From Pseudomonas sp. MPC6 (GTDB lineage Bacteria; Pseudomonadota; Gammaproteobacteria; Pseudomonadales; Pseudomonadaceae): a stretch of 64,000 bases of DNA. The stretch covers positions 1,019,001-1,083,000 of the forward strand of contig NZ_CP034783.1 in assembly GCF_006094435.1 (NCBI RefSeq). Reading direction: 5' to 3'. Of this stretch, positions 49,444 through 57,891 are shown one piece after another. Numbering within the stretch: the stretch's first letter is position 1; every line of letters begins with the position of its first letter. Made by a program: the position numbers and the translations under genes. The notes beneath the pieces are model-generated. The model did not search any database. It worked only from the letters and a program-made list of their open reading frames with translations, and had not been told where the DNA came from.

Positions 49444-50262
49444 ATGAGCAAGACATTGGTTTTGTGTGCGCTGAGCGCAGGTTTGCTGCTCGCCGGTTGT
49501 CAGTCGGTCAATACCACCAGCGGTGGCGCTGTGGGCGTTGAGCGCAAGCAGTACATGTTCAGCATGCTGTCGACGGATGAGGTCAACCAGATGTACGCCC
49601 AGTCTTATCAAAAGACAGTGGGCGAGGCGACCAGCAAAGGTGTGCTGGACAAGACCAGTAACGACGCCAAGCGCGTCCAGGCGATTGCCGACCGGCTGAT
49701 TGCCCAGGCGCCGAAATTTCGTCCGGACTCGGCGCAGTGGAAGTGGGAAGTCAATCTGATCAAGAGCGATGAACTCAATGCCAACTGCGGGCCTGGCGGC
49801 AAGATCTTTTTCTACACCGGGCTGATTGACAGCCTGAGCCTGACCGACGATGAAATTGCCGCGATCATGGGCCATGAAATTGCCCACGCCTTGCGCGAGC
49901 ACGGTCGGGAAGCGATGTCCAAGGCCTACGGTATCGAGATGGCCAAGCAGGGTGCAGGTGCCTTGTTCGGCCTGGGCCAGGACAGCCTGGCGCTGGCGGA
50001 CACCGTGGCCAACTACGGCATGACCTTGCCCAACAGCCGATCCAACGAAAACGAGGCGGACTTGATCGGCCTGGAACTGGCCGCTCGCGCCGGTTACAAC
50101 CCGAATGCCGCTATCACCCTGTGGAACAAGATGAGCAAGGCCTCGGAAGGTTCGCCGCCGGAGTTCATGAGCACTCACCCGGCTTCGTCGAGTCGTATCG
50201 CTTCGTTGCAGGCGGCGATTCCTAAGGTCATGCCGCTGTACGAGCAGGCCAAGAAATCCTGA
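49444..50262 (+). CDS. M48-family metallopeptidase lipoprotein
   Basis: 272 residues from the ATG at 49444 (AGGGAG upstream). Lipobox LLAGC near residue 19. Zinc motif HEIAHALREHG near residue 143-150, with the third ligand in NENEADLIGLELA near residue 204. Resembles LoiP/YcaL-type outer-membrane proteases that clear misassembled envelope proteins. Confidence 0.92.
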   Translation: MSKTLVLCALSAGLLLAGCQSVNTTSGGAVGVERKQYMFSMLSTDEVNQMYAQSYQKTVGEATSKGVLDKTSNDAKRVQAIADRLIAQAPKFRPDSAQWKWEVNLIKSDELNANCGPGGKIFFYTGLIDSLSLTDDEIAAIMGHEIAHALREHGREAMSKAYGIEMAKQGAGALFGLGQDSLALADTVANYGMTLPNSRSNENEADLIGLELAARAGYNPNAAITLWNKMSKASEGSPPEFMSTHPASSSRIASLQAAIPKVMPLYEQAKKS

Positions 50263-50288
50263 TGTTCATATAGGGCAGCTGCTGACGC

Positions 50289-50330
50289 CTTCGCTGTAGG
50301 ATCGCCGCACCGTTCGCTCCTACAGCGAAG
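50289..50330. repeat. Palindromic repeat of a second type
   Basis: CTTCGCTGTAGGA and the exact complement TCCTACAGCGAAG with a 16-base centre. Same TGTAGGA ends as the REP units but a different core; between convergent genes. Confidence 0.75.
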
Positions 50331-50361
50331 AACGATTACGCGGTGCTACTGACTAAACGCG

Positions 50362-50946
50362 TCAAACCCACCCACTGCTCTGCATCGCCTTGTACACCGC
50401 GACAATGGCCAGGATGAGAAACGCCGACGCCGCCAGGCGACGGATCAAGGTCAGTGGCAGTTTGTCCGCGGCAAAGTTGCCCGCCAGCACCACCGGCACG
50501 TTGGCAATCAGCATGCCGAGGGTGGTGCCGATGATCACCAGCCACAGCTCCGGGTATTGCGCGGCGAGCATCACGGTGGCGACCTGGGTCTTGTCCCCCA
50601 TCTCGGCAAGGAAAAACGCGATCAGCGTCGTCAGGAACGGTCCGAACTTGCGGGCGGTGCTGGCTTCGTCGTCGTCCATTTTGTCCGGCACCAGGGTCCA
50701 CAGCGCCGTCGCGGCGAAGCTGGCGGCAAGGATCCAGTGCAGCGTGGCATCCGAGAAGAAACTACCGAACCAGGCGCCTACCGCACCGGCTGCCGCATGG
50801 TTGGCCAGGGTCGCGGCGACGATGCCGGCGATGATTGGCCAGGGTTTGCGAAAACGGGCAGCCAGAATGAGCGCGAGCAGTTGCGTCTTGTCGCCGATTT
50901 CGGCCAAGGCAACGATTGCGGTGGGAACGAGTAGAGAATCCAGCAT
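50362..50946 (-). CDS. GDT1/MneA-type manganese exporter
   Basis: 194 residues, six membrane segments in two repeats, each with the ExGDKT motif (LAEIGDKTQLL near residue 14 and LAEMGDKTQVA near residue 114), the signature of the UPF0016/GDT1 cation family. Bacterial members export Mn(II). The yybP-ykoY-like leader just upstream supports manganese control of this gene. Confidence 0.9.
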   Translation of the reverse strand: MLDSLLVPTAIVALAEIGDKTQLLALILAARFRKPWPIIAGIVAATLANHAAAGAVGAWFGSFFSDATLHWILAASFAATALWTLVPDKMDDDEASTARKFGPFLTTLIAFFLAEMGDKTQVATVMLAAQYPELWLVIIGTTLGMLIANVPVVLAGNFAADKLPLTLIRRLAASAFLILAIVAVYKAMQSSGWV

Positions 50947-51018
50947 CAGGGTTTTCCTAAGGGGCGGGTCGACACGGCTATGACACGTACAGCCTTCCCG
51001 CCCCGGGTAAGGTGTTCG

Positions 51019-51150
51019 TGTCATAGGTCTTGTCAAACCCTGCGTTCCGTCTGATGCGGACGCTGGGGTCGCATACGCCATGGTCTGTTGACCAAGTATG
51101 TTGACGTATGCCGGACGAGCATGGCGCTCGTGGGAGACTACTCCCCTAGG
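51019..51150 (-). ncRNA. yybP-ykoY manganese riboswitch
   Basis: Leader of the GDT1-type gene on the minus strand. It opens with the conserved GGGGAGTAG (51138-51146), contains the CGTCAACATAC segment typical of the class, and closes with AAGACCTATGA (51021-51031). Downstream, GGGGCGGG and CCCGCCCC between 50950 and 51010 can pair as an expression platform before the ATG at 50946. Aptamers of this class bind Mn(II) and turn on Mn exporters. Confidence 0.87.
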
Positions 51151-51210
51151 ACGGAGCGGATTCTGCCTAGGCAAATCCGATTGAGCAAGCCTCTTTTTGT
51201 AAAAGAAGTG

Positions 51211-52209
51211 TCAGCCGCGCTTGGCCCTGTAGATCCTGAAACCTTGCCCTTCAGCCTTGATTGCACAGACACCCAGGTGCTCTTCGATCAGCGGCTGATA
51301 CTTCAGGAAGCTATTGGCTACCAGCCGCAGTTCGCCACCATTTTTCAGATGTTTGGCCGCTTTTCGCAGCAAGTTCTCTGTGGCGTGATAGTCGGTATGG
51401 ACCCCGACATGGAAGGGCGGGTTGCTCAGAATGGCACTTAAACCCATGGGGGCGGCATCGATTCCGTCACCGGTAATGACGTCCGCCTCAAGGCCGTTGG
51501 CAGCCAAAGTCAGGCGACTGCTGGCAGCGGCAAACGCATCCACATCAAGCAAAGTGACCAGGTTGTGCGGATAGCGACGTTTCACCGCCGCCCCCAACAC
51601 ACCGGCGCCGCAACCGAAGTCCAGCAGGTGGCCGCTCGGCAACTTGTCCAGGTGTTCCAGCAGCAAGGCGCTGCCGCGATCCAGTCGGCCGTGGCTGAAT
51701 ACACCGGGCAGGCTGATGACTTTCAATGGGCCTTCGGCCAACGGCAGCTCATATTCCTGGGCCAGGCTTTCCAGTGGTTTGGCTTGCGGCGCATTGGCCA
51801 CGGTGACCTGCCAGAGCTGGCAATGCCGCGCGCTGTCGAGTTTGCGCGGTTTGCCGAAGGGGGTCAGCTGCTTGGCCGCGCCCTCGATGCCGCTGCGCTT
51901 TTCGCCGACCAGGTACACCTCGCGCCCGGCCAGGCGCGAGGCGACGGCATTGAGGATGTAATCGGTCAGGTCCTTGGACTTGGGCAGAAACACCACGGCG
52001 GCGTCGAACCCGCGCTCCGGCACCGTTACGCCAAAATGGCTGCGCTCGGCAAACCGCGCATCCAGCGCCGCTTGATCGCCGGCATGCCAGCACCAGCCAT
52101 GGGCATCGGGCAGGCGGCCCAGCAGATCGTCGGCGGGCAAGCCGGCCAACAGGACCGAACCCTGGAATAACTCAGCCTGACGAAGCAGTACTTCACTGCG
52201 CGGATCCAT
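51211..52209 (-). CDS. rsmC: 16S rRNA m2G1207 methyltransferase RsmC
   Basis: 332 residues. Duplicated methyltransferase fold; the active C-terminal half has [15 protein letters not shown] and the catalytic NPPFHVG near residue 257; the N-terminal half is degenerate. GGAGCAG precedes the ATG. The riboswitch of the next gene starts 60 bases after the stop. Confidence 0.92.
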   Translation of the reverse strand: MDPRSEVLLRQAELFQGSVLLAGLPADDLLGRLPDAHGWCWHAGDQAALDARFAERSHFGVTVPERGFDAAVVFLPKSKDLTDYILNAVASRLAGREVYLVGEKRSGIEGAAKQLTPFGKPRKLDSARHCQLWQVTVANAPQAKPLESLAQEYELPLAEGPLKVISLPGVFSHGRLDRGSALLLEHLDKLPSGHLLDFGCGAGVLGAAVKRRYPHNLVTLLDVDAFAAASSRLTLAANGLEADVITGDGIDAAPMGLSAILSNPPFHVGVHTDYHATENLLRKAAKHLKNGGELRLVANSFLKYQPLIEEHLGVCAIKAEGQGFRIYRAKRG

Positions 52210-52242
52210 ACTCTGCTCCTGGAAAAAAAGTGCCGCAGTTTA

Positions 52243-53208
52243 TCAACTGACGACCCGCAGCGCTGTACCGCTGAAATATCCCTGGGCGTTTTCGGTCAAC
52301 TGGCCAACGATCCGCTGCCGCGCTTCGCGACTGCCCCAGGCATTGTGCGGGGTGACGATCAGCCGTGGGATGTCATGGGCCAGCAGCGGATTGCCAGCGG
52401 TCGGTGGCTCGACGCTCAGCACGTCGGTGGCCGCGCCGCCCAGATGACCGTTGCGCAAGGCGTCGGCCAAGGCCTGTTCGTCGATCAGGCCACCGCGAGC
52501 GGTGTTGATCACGAAGGCGCCGGGTTTCATCGATGCAAGTTCACGGGCACCGATGAAGTGGCGGGTGTGTTCGTTGAGCGGGCAGTGCAGGGTCAGCGCG
52601 TCGATTTGCGGCAGCAGTTCAGCCAGTGGCAAGCGATCCGGCCGGGCCGGGCGTCCCGGAATCTGCCCCAGCAACACACGCATGCCGAACGCTTCGGCCA
52701 GCCGTGCGACCGCGCCGCCCAATTCGCCGTGACCGAGCAAACCGAGGGATTTGCCTTCCAGTTCGACGATCGGATAGTCCAGCAGGCAGAACTGTTTCGC
52801 CTGCTGCCAGCGACCTTCGCCAACGGCTTTCTGATAGTCGGCCAGGCGTGTCGCCAGATTGAGCAGCAACATGATCGTATGCTGGGCCACCGACGGCGTG
52901 CCATAGCCCTGGCAGTTGCATACGGTGATGCCATGGGCACGGGCTGCCGCGAGGTCGACATTGTTGGTGCCGGTAGCGGTGATCAGGATCAGCTTCAGCT
53001 CGGGACTGGCGGCGATGGTATCGGCATCGATCAGGATTTTGTTGCTGATGGCGACGGTGGCGCCCTTCAGGCGGTCGATGACCTGGTCTGGCGTGGTTTG
53101 CGCGAACAACTGCAATTCGCTGAAACAGGCGCGCAACGGACTGAGGTCGAGATCGCCCAGGTCCAGGGAGGGATGGTCGAGGAAAACGGCGCGGCGAGAG
53201 TTCGTCAT
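52243..53208 (-). CDS. D-2-hydroxyacid dehydrogenase (HprA-like)
   Basis: 321 residues from the ATG at 53208 (AAAGG upstream). NAD motif LGLLGHGELGGAVARLAE near residue 147; active-site Arg in INTARGGLIDE, Glu in LSVEPP and His in VTPHNAWGS. Closest in look to glycerate/hydroxypyruvate reductases; the substrate cannot be fixed from sequence. Confidence 0.88.
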   Translation of the reverse strand: MTNSRRAVFLDHPSLDLGDLDLSPLRACFSELQLFAQTTPDQVIDRLKGATVAISNKILIDADTIAASPELKLILITATGTNNVDLAAARAHGITVCNCQGYGTPSVAQHTIMLLLNLATRLADYQKAVGEGRWQQAKQFCLLDYPIVELEGKSLGLLGHGELGGAVARLAEAFGMRVLLGQIPGRPARPDRLPLAELLPQIDALTLHCPLNEHTRHFIGARELASMKPGAFVINTARGGLIDEQALADALRNGHLGGAATDVLSVEPPTAGNPLLAHDIPRLIVTPHNAWGSREARQRIVGQLTENAQGYFSGTALRVVS

Positions 53209-53299
53209 CAACTGTACCTTTTGTGCATTGAACTGAAGGCGTAATCTGCCGAGCCTACCAGATGAAACAAACAGTTACGCTTGGCCAAAAGGAGTTCCC

Positions 53300-53929
53300 A
53301 TGTACTGGACAGAGTTCTTGACCGTTGCCCTGATTCATTTGCTGGCCGTCGCCAGCCCCGGCCCGGACTTTGCCGTGGTGGTCCGTGAAAGCGTGACCCA
53401 CGGTCGTCGGGCCGGCACCTGGACGGCGCTGGGCGTCGGCACGGCCATTTTCCTGCACGTCGGTTATTCGCTGCTCGGCATCGGCCTGATCGTGTCGCAA
53501 TCGATCGTGTTGTTCAACGCCTTGAAATGGGCCGCCGCCGCTTATCTGCTGTACATCGGCTTCAAGGCGTTGCGCGCTCGGCCAGCCAGCGCGGTGACGG
53601 ACGAGCTGCACAAGGAAGCCGGCGAGCGTACGGCTCGCGGCGCCTTCACTTCCGGTTTCGTGACCAATGGCCTGAACCCCAAAGCCACGCTGTTCTTCCT
53701 CTCGTTGTTCACCGTGGTGATCAATCCACACACTCCACTGACGGTGCAGGCGGGTTATGGCATTTATCTGGCGGTGGCCACCGCTGTATGGTTTTGCCTC
53801 GTGGCGATGCTGTTCAGCCAGCAGCGCGTGCGCGCCGGGTTCGCGCGCATGGGCCACTGGTTCGACCGGACCATGGGCGCGGTGCTGATCGCCATCGGTG
53901 TGAAACTCGCGTTTACCGAGATGCATTAG
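53300..53929 (+). CDS. LysE/RhtB-family amino acid exporter
   Basis: 209 residues, six membrane segments. LLAVASPGPDFAVVVRESVTHGRRAG is the family signature; FTSGFVTNGLNPKATLFFLSLF follows. AAAGGAG lies eight bases before the ATG. Likely exports an amino acid such as threonine or homoserine lactone-like compounds. Confidence 0.9.
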   Translation: MYWTEFLTVALIHLLAVASPGPDFAVVVRESVTHGRRAGTWTALGVGTAIFLHVGYSLLGIGLIVSQSIVLFNALKWAAAAYLLYIGFKALRARPASAVTDELHKEAGERTARGAFTSGFVTNGLNPKATLFFLSLFTVVINPHTPLTVQAGYGIYLAVATAVWFCLVAMLFSQQRVRAGFARMGHWFDRTMGAVLIAIGVKLAFTEMH

Positions 53930-53975
53930 ACGTTGCAAGTCGGCCGCGGCATGCTCAGCCGCGGTTGAAACGCTT

Positions 53976-54605
53976 TTACCTGGCGTCGATGCGGCGTTGG
54001 CGGACGTAGTCCAGAAAGCCGTCCATGTCGTTGCTGCTCAGTATCCGCGACACCGCTTTGACTTCCACCAACGGCCAGTCCCACCAGGCCGACGCCAGCA
54101 AGTCCTGGCGCACGTCCTCTTCAAAACGCCAGCGAATGTGGCGGCATGGGTTGCCGCCGACGATCGCATAGGGTTCGACGTCGCGGGTCACGACGGCACC
54201 GGCGGCGACCACCGCGCCGTGACCGATAGTCACGCCCGACAGGATCATGACGTCGGCGCAAATCCAGCAATCGCTGCCGATCACTACATCGCCTTTGGTC
54301 GGGCTACAACCGGGAATGTCCCGGGCTTCGTCAATCATCAACGGAAAGGGATAGGTGCTGACCCAGTCGGTTCGATGGCCGCCACCCAGCAATATCTTCA
54401 CACCCTCGGCGATTGAGGTGTAGGAGCCGACTTTCAGAATCGTGTTGTCGCCAAACTCCATGACCTCGGGGATGCCATAGGTGCCTACGCCGACTTCGTA
54501 CCTGGGGTAGCGCAGGCGTATTTTTTCTGGCGCTCTTTCGAGTTTTTCCAGGCGCTTCAGGTGCTTTCTGATTTTACGTTGTTTGAGTTTTTCGAGAAAT
54601 TTCAT
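53976..54605 (-). CDS. CatB-related left-handed beta-helix O-acetyltransferase
   Basis: 209 residues. A basic N-terminal helix ([20 protein letters not shown]) precedes hexapeptide repeats ([35 protein letters not shown]). The catalytic His is in [14 protein letters not shown]. Xenobiotic acetyltransferase-like, more likely acetylating a surface sugar because a glycosyltransferase gene precedes it by 27 bases on the same strand. Confidence 0.87.
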   Translation of the reverse strand: MKFLEKLKQRKIRKHLKRLEKLERAPEKIRLRYPRYEVGVGTYGIPEVMEFGDNTILKVGSYTSIAEGVKILLGGGHRTDWVSTYPFPLMIDEARDIPGCSPTKGDVVIGSDCWICADVMILSGVTIGHGAVVAAGAVVTRDVEPYAIVGGNPCRHIRWRFEEDVRQDLLASAWWDWPLVEVKAVSRILSSNDMDGFLDYVRQRRIDAR

Positions 54606-54632
54606 GCATGAGGCCTGACAGCGAAGGGAGGG

Positions 54633-55526
54633 CTAGCGATGCAACATTAGTCGTTTCAGGCGCTTGAAGCTGGTTCGGTTCAAGTGGCGCCAGGGAATCG
54701 AGCGCAACAATCGCCAAGCTTCTTTCTTGTCTTCGACCACGGCGTATTTGAGGGCCTTGTTCACCAGTTGGGTGCGCGCGCGCTGATAGGCAGGATGGTC
54801 TGCGTACGGTGCGATGGCCTCAAGGTCGGCCTGCAGCAACACCCGGTATTTTCTCGACAGGTTGTTGGCATGGCGGCGATAGCGGGTCGTGCACACGGGG
54901 AGTTCATGGATCTCGTACCCCAACCGGGCAATCCGCAAGGTCATCTGAAAGTCTTGAACCCGCAACTGCGATGCATAGAAGCCGGCACGTCGCATCGCGC
55001 TCATGCGATACAGCGCGACCGGCGCACCGATCACGACAGCACCGCCGAGCACTTGATCGAAGGTGTAGGTGCGGATCTGGTCGCGTTTTTGCTGCTTGAT
55101 GGTATTGCCATCGCTGTCCATGTAGATGATCAGAGCGCCCACACATCCGACGTTCGGGTTCTTGTCCAGATAGTCGGCGCGAATGCGCAGCGATTCCGGG
55201 AGCATGATGTCGTCCAGGTCCGGCGTCGACACGTAAGCGCCTTTGGCGTACCGCAAACCGTGGTTGAGCGCCGCACTCACACCCTGGTTCGGTTGGGTGA
55301 ATAGCTGGAAATCATAGGTTTTCTGCAGTTTCTTGAGCATCGCGATGCTGTTGTCACTGGACCCGTCGTCGACAATGATGACTTCGTAATGCGGGTACTC
55401 CTGGGCGAAGATGCTCTTGATGGCCTCTTCCAGATATTTTTCCGCGTTGTAACAGGGCGCCACGATGGAAACCAGAGGGGCTTGCATCAAGTTGCAAGCT
55501 CCAGAGGCGGTCGCTTCAATGCTCAT
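54633..55526 (-). CDS. Family 2 glycosyltransferase
   Basis: 297 residues; an internal ATG at 55487 (MQAPLVSIVAPCYNAEKY) is an alternative start preceded by GGAG. GT-A fold: VSIVAPCYNAEKYLEEAI, IVDDGSSDNS and the DxD-type STPDLDDIMLPE. The C-terminus is basic and rich in Arg, Lys and His. Forms a two-gene unit with the acetyltransferase, possibly decorating LPS or an exopolysaccharide. Confidence 0.88.
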   Translation of the reverse strand: MSIEATASGACNLMQAPLVSIVAPCYNAEKYLEEAIKSIFAQEYPHYEVIIVDDGSSDNSIAMLKKLQKTYDFQLFTQPNQGVSAALNHGLRYAKGAYVSTPDLDDIMLPESLRIRADYLDKNPNVGCVGALIIYMDSDGNTIKQQKRDQIRTYTFDQVLGGAVVIGAPVALYRMSAMRRAGFYASQLRVQDFQMTLRIARLGYEIHELPVCTTRYRRHANNLSRKYRVLLQADLEAIAPYADHPAYQRARTQLVNKALKYAVVEDKKEAWRLLRSIPWRHLNRTSFKRLKRLMLHR

Positions 55527-55871
55527 TGTTGTACCAGTAACGTTCTAGACGACGTGGGTGTGATGGAAAACCCGGCATGCGCAGTCAGGGCGGGCAAGCT
55601 TGGCAATTATTGGCGTGCTTATCGATCCGTACCTTGTATCGATAATTTTACATAGGCTCGCGTGTCATTTACCTCATCCCAAGCCTTGCGTAAATGAAAT
55701 TGCAACGATAACAACTTAAACCTGTAATTCTGGCGCAGATGCAAAATAGTGGCGTAAAGCTAGCAACTTCCCGTTGAAGCTAAATCATTCCTTTGGCTGA
55801 TTTGGTACGCGCCCAAGGTCACTAGAGTGCTTGCTTTCAGCCACGACCGTGCAGTCAGAAAAGGGATTCTT
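55527..55871. other. Intergenic region upstream of the alkK-like gene
   Basis: 345 bases between divergent genes. AT-richer than its flanks (55640-55760). No RNA gene or repeat seen; must contain the promoters of the glycosyltransferase unit and of the acyl-CoA synthetase gene, but no convincing boxes were identified. Confidence 0.5.
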
Positions 55872-57554
55872 ATGTTGCAGACTCGCGTTATCCCCCCAGC
55901 CGAAGGCGCTTACCAGTACCCGCTGTTGATCAAACGGCTGTTGATGTCTGGCGCGCGTTACGAGAAAACCCGCGAGATCATTTATCGCGACCAGTTGCGC
56001 TACAGCTATCCGACCCTGATCGAGCGGGTCGCGCGGCTGGCCAACGTGCTCACGGCAGCCGGCGTCAAGGCCGGCGATACCGTGGCGGTCATGGACTGGG
56101 ACAGCCATCGATACCTGGAATGCATGTTTGCGATCCCGATGATCGGCGCGGTGATCCACACCATCAACGTGCGCCTGTCGCCGGAACAGATCCTCTACAC
56201 CATGAACCACGCCGAGGACCGCTTCGTGCTGGTCAACAGCGAGTTCGTCGGGCTGTACACCGCGATCGCCGGGCACCTGACCACGGTGGAAAAAACCCTG
56301 CTGCTGACCGACCTGCCGGAAAAAACCGCGGAACTGCCGAACCTCATCGGCGAGTACGAGCAGTTGCTGGCCGCCGCGAGCACCCGGTACGACTTCCAGG
56401 ACTTCGACGAAAATTCCGTCGCGACCACCTTCTACACCACCGGCACCACCGGCAACCCCAAAGGCGTGTATTTCACCCATCGGCAACTGGTGCTGCACAC
56501 CATGGGTGTGTCGACGATCATGGGTGCCATCGACAGCGTCAGGCTGTTGGGCACCAACGACGTGTACATGCCCATCACCCCGATGTTCCATGTGCACGCC
56601 TGGGGCCTGCCGTATGTGGCGACCATGCTCGGCCTCAAGCAGGTCTATCCCGGTCGCTATGACCCGGAATACCTGGTGGAGCTGTGGCGCAAGGAGAAGG
56701 TCACCTTTTCCCACTGCGTGCCGACCATTCTGCAGATGGTCCTCAATGCCAAGGCGGCGCAAGGCACCGATTTCGGTGGCTGGAAGATCGTGATCGGCGG
56801 CAGTGCGCTGAACCGTGCGCTTTACGAAGCGGCCAAGGCCAAGGGCATTCAGCTGACCGCCGCCTACGGCATGTCGGAAACCGGGCCGCTGGTGTCGTGC
56901 GCGCACCTCAACGATGAGCTGATGGCCGGCACCGAAGACGAACGCACCACGTACCGGATCAAGGCCGGCGTGCCGGGGCCCCTGGTGGAGGCGGCGATCG
57001 TCGACACCGACGGCAACTTCCTGCCCGCCGATGGCGAGACCCAGGGTGAACTGGTGCTGCGTGCGCCGTGGCTCACCGAAGGTTATTTCAACGAACCGCA
57101 GAAGGGCGCCGAGCTCTGGGCCGGGGGCTGGCTGCACACCGGTGACGTGGCGACCCTGGACAGCATGGGGGTGATCGACATTCGCGACCGGATCAAGGAC
57201 GTGATCAAGACCGGCGGCGAGTGGATTTCCTCACTGGACCTCGAAGACCTGATCAGCCGCCACCCGGCGGTACGCGAAGTAGCAGTGGTGGGCATTGCCG
57301 ATCCGCAGTGGGGCGAGCGGCCGTTTGCCTTGCTGGTGATCCGCGAAGGCCAGGTAATCGGGGCCAGGGAACTCAAGGAACACCTCAAGCCGTTTGTGGA
57401 GCAGGGGCACCTGAGCAAGTGGGCCATCCCGAGCCAGATCGCCCTTGTTACTGAAATTCCCAAGACCAGTGTCGGCAAACTCGACAAGAAGCGGATTCGC
57501 GTCGACATCACCGAATGGCAAGCCAACAACAGCACCTTCCTCTCGACGCTTTAA
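55872..57554 (+). CDS. alkK: AlkK-like medium-chain acyl-CoA synthetase
   Basis: 560 residues from the ATG at 55872 (MLQTRVIPPAEGAYQYPLL). AMP-forming ligase that activates fatty acids with ATP and CoA. AMP motif TTFYTTGTTGNPKGVYFTH near residue 185; AYGMSETGP; WLHTGDVATLDSMGVIDIRDR and the GGEWISS motif; catalytic Lys in TSVGKLDKKRIR. It heads a plus-strand run with DUF1302, DUF1329 and LuxR genes, so its substrate may be the acid released or imported by that system. Confidence 0.9.
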   Translation: MLQTRVIPPAEGAYQYPLLIKRLLMSGARYEKTREIIYRDQLRYSYPTLIERVARLANVLTAAGVKAGDTVAVMDWDSHRYLECMFAIPMIGAVIHTINVRLSPEQILYTMNHAEDRFVLVNSEFVGLYTAIAGHLTTVEKTLLLTDLPEKTAELPNLIGEYEQLLAAASTRYDFQDFDENSVATTFYTTGTTGNPKGVYFTHRQLVLHTMGVSTIMGAIDSVRLLGTNDVYMPITPMFHVHAWGLPYVATMLGLKQVYPGRYDPEYLVELWRKEKVTFSHCVPTILQMVLNAKAAQGTDFGGWKIVIGGSALNRALYEAAKAKGIQLTAAYGMSETGPLVSCAHLNDELMAGTEDERTTYRIKAGVPGPLVEAAIVDTDGNFLPADGETQGELVLRAPWLTEGYFNEPQKGAELWAGGWLHTGDVATLDSMGVIDIRDRIKDVIKTGGEWISSLDLEDLISRHPAVREVAVVGIADPQWGERPFALLVIREGQVIGARELKEHLKPFVEQGHLSKWAIPSQIALVTEIPKTSVGKLDKKRIRVDITEWQANNSTFLSTL

Positions 57555-57891
57555 GCGTCCCCTGGCGTGCCCGAAAAGGCACGCCAGGCCCACCAAGCAA
57601 GCGCTTGGCTTGTCAAATCCGAATTTTCAGCCATCCTTGCCGTGCCGACAGGTGTCGGTTTGGCGAAAGGACTGTTCCAGAGTGGTTGGCCGCTGCAAAT
57701 CACACTTTAGAGGGATCAAGCAGTAGGGCCTGCTGGCTATAGTCCGCTCAAGGATTTTTAAGAACGGAGCACACGCACACACCGGGGCGATGCAACTTTG
57801 GAATGACTTAGGGCCACCTTGGCGCCCAGTCACCCATCGCGTTTTTAAGAGTGCTAATTGCCATAACAATAATGCACATGGAGTAGCGTCG
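57555..57891. other. Leader region between alkK and DUF1302 genes
   Basis: 337 bases. Starts with the hairpin described separately. Further on TATAGT-like and AT-rich stretches could be a promoter for the DUF1302 gene. AACAATAA (57865-57872) just before the ribosome binding site matches the AAnAANAA type of motif bound by Hfq/Crc. Confidence 0.5.
57561..57588 (+). terminator. Stable hairpin after alkK
   Basis: Perfect 11-bp stem CCTGGCGTGCC / GGCACGCCAGG with six-base loop, seven bases after the stop. No T-run follows, so it could end transcription with help or protect the message. Confidence 0.55.
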
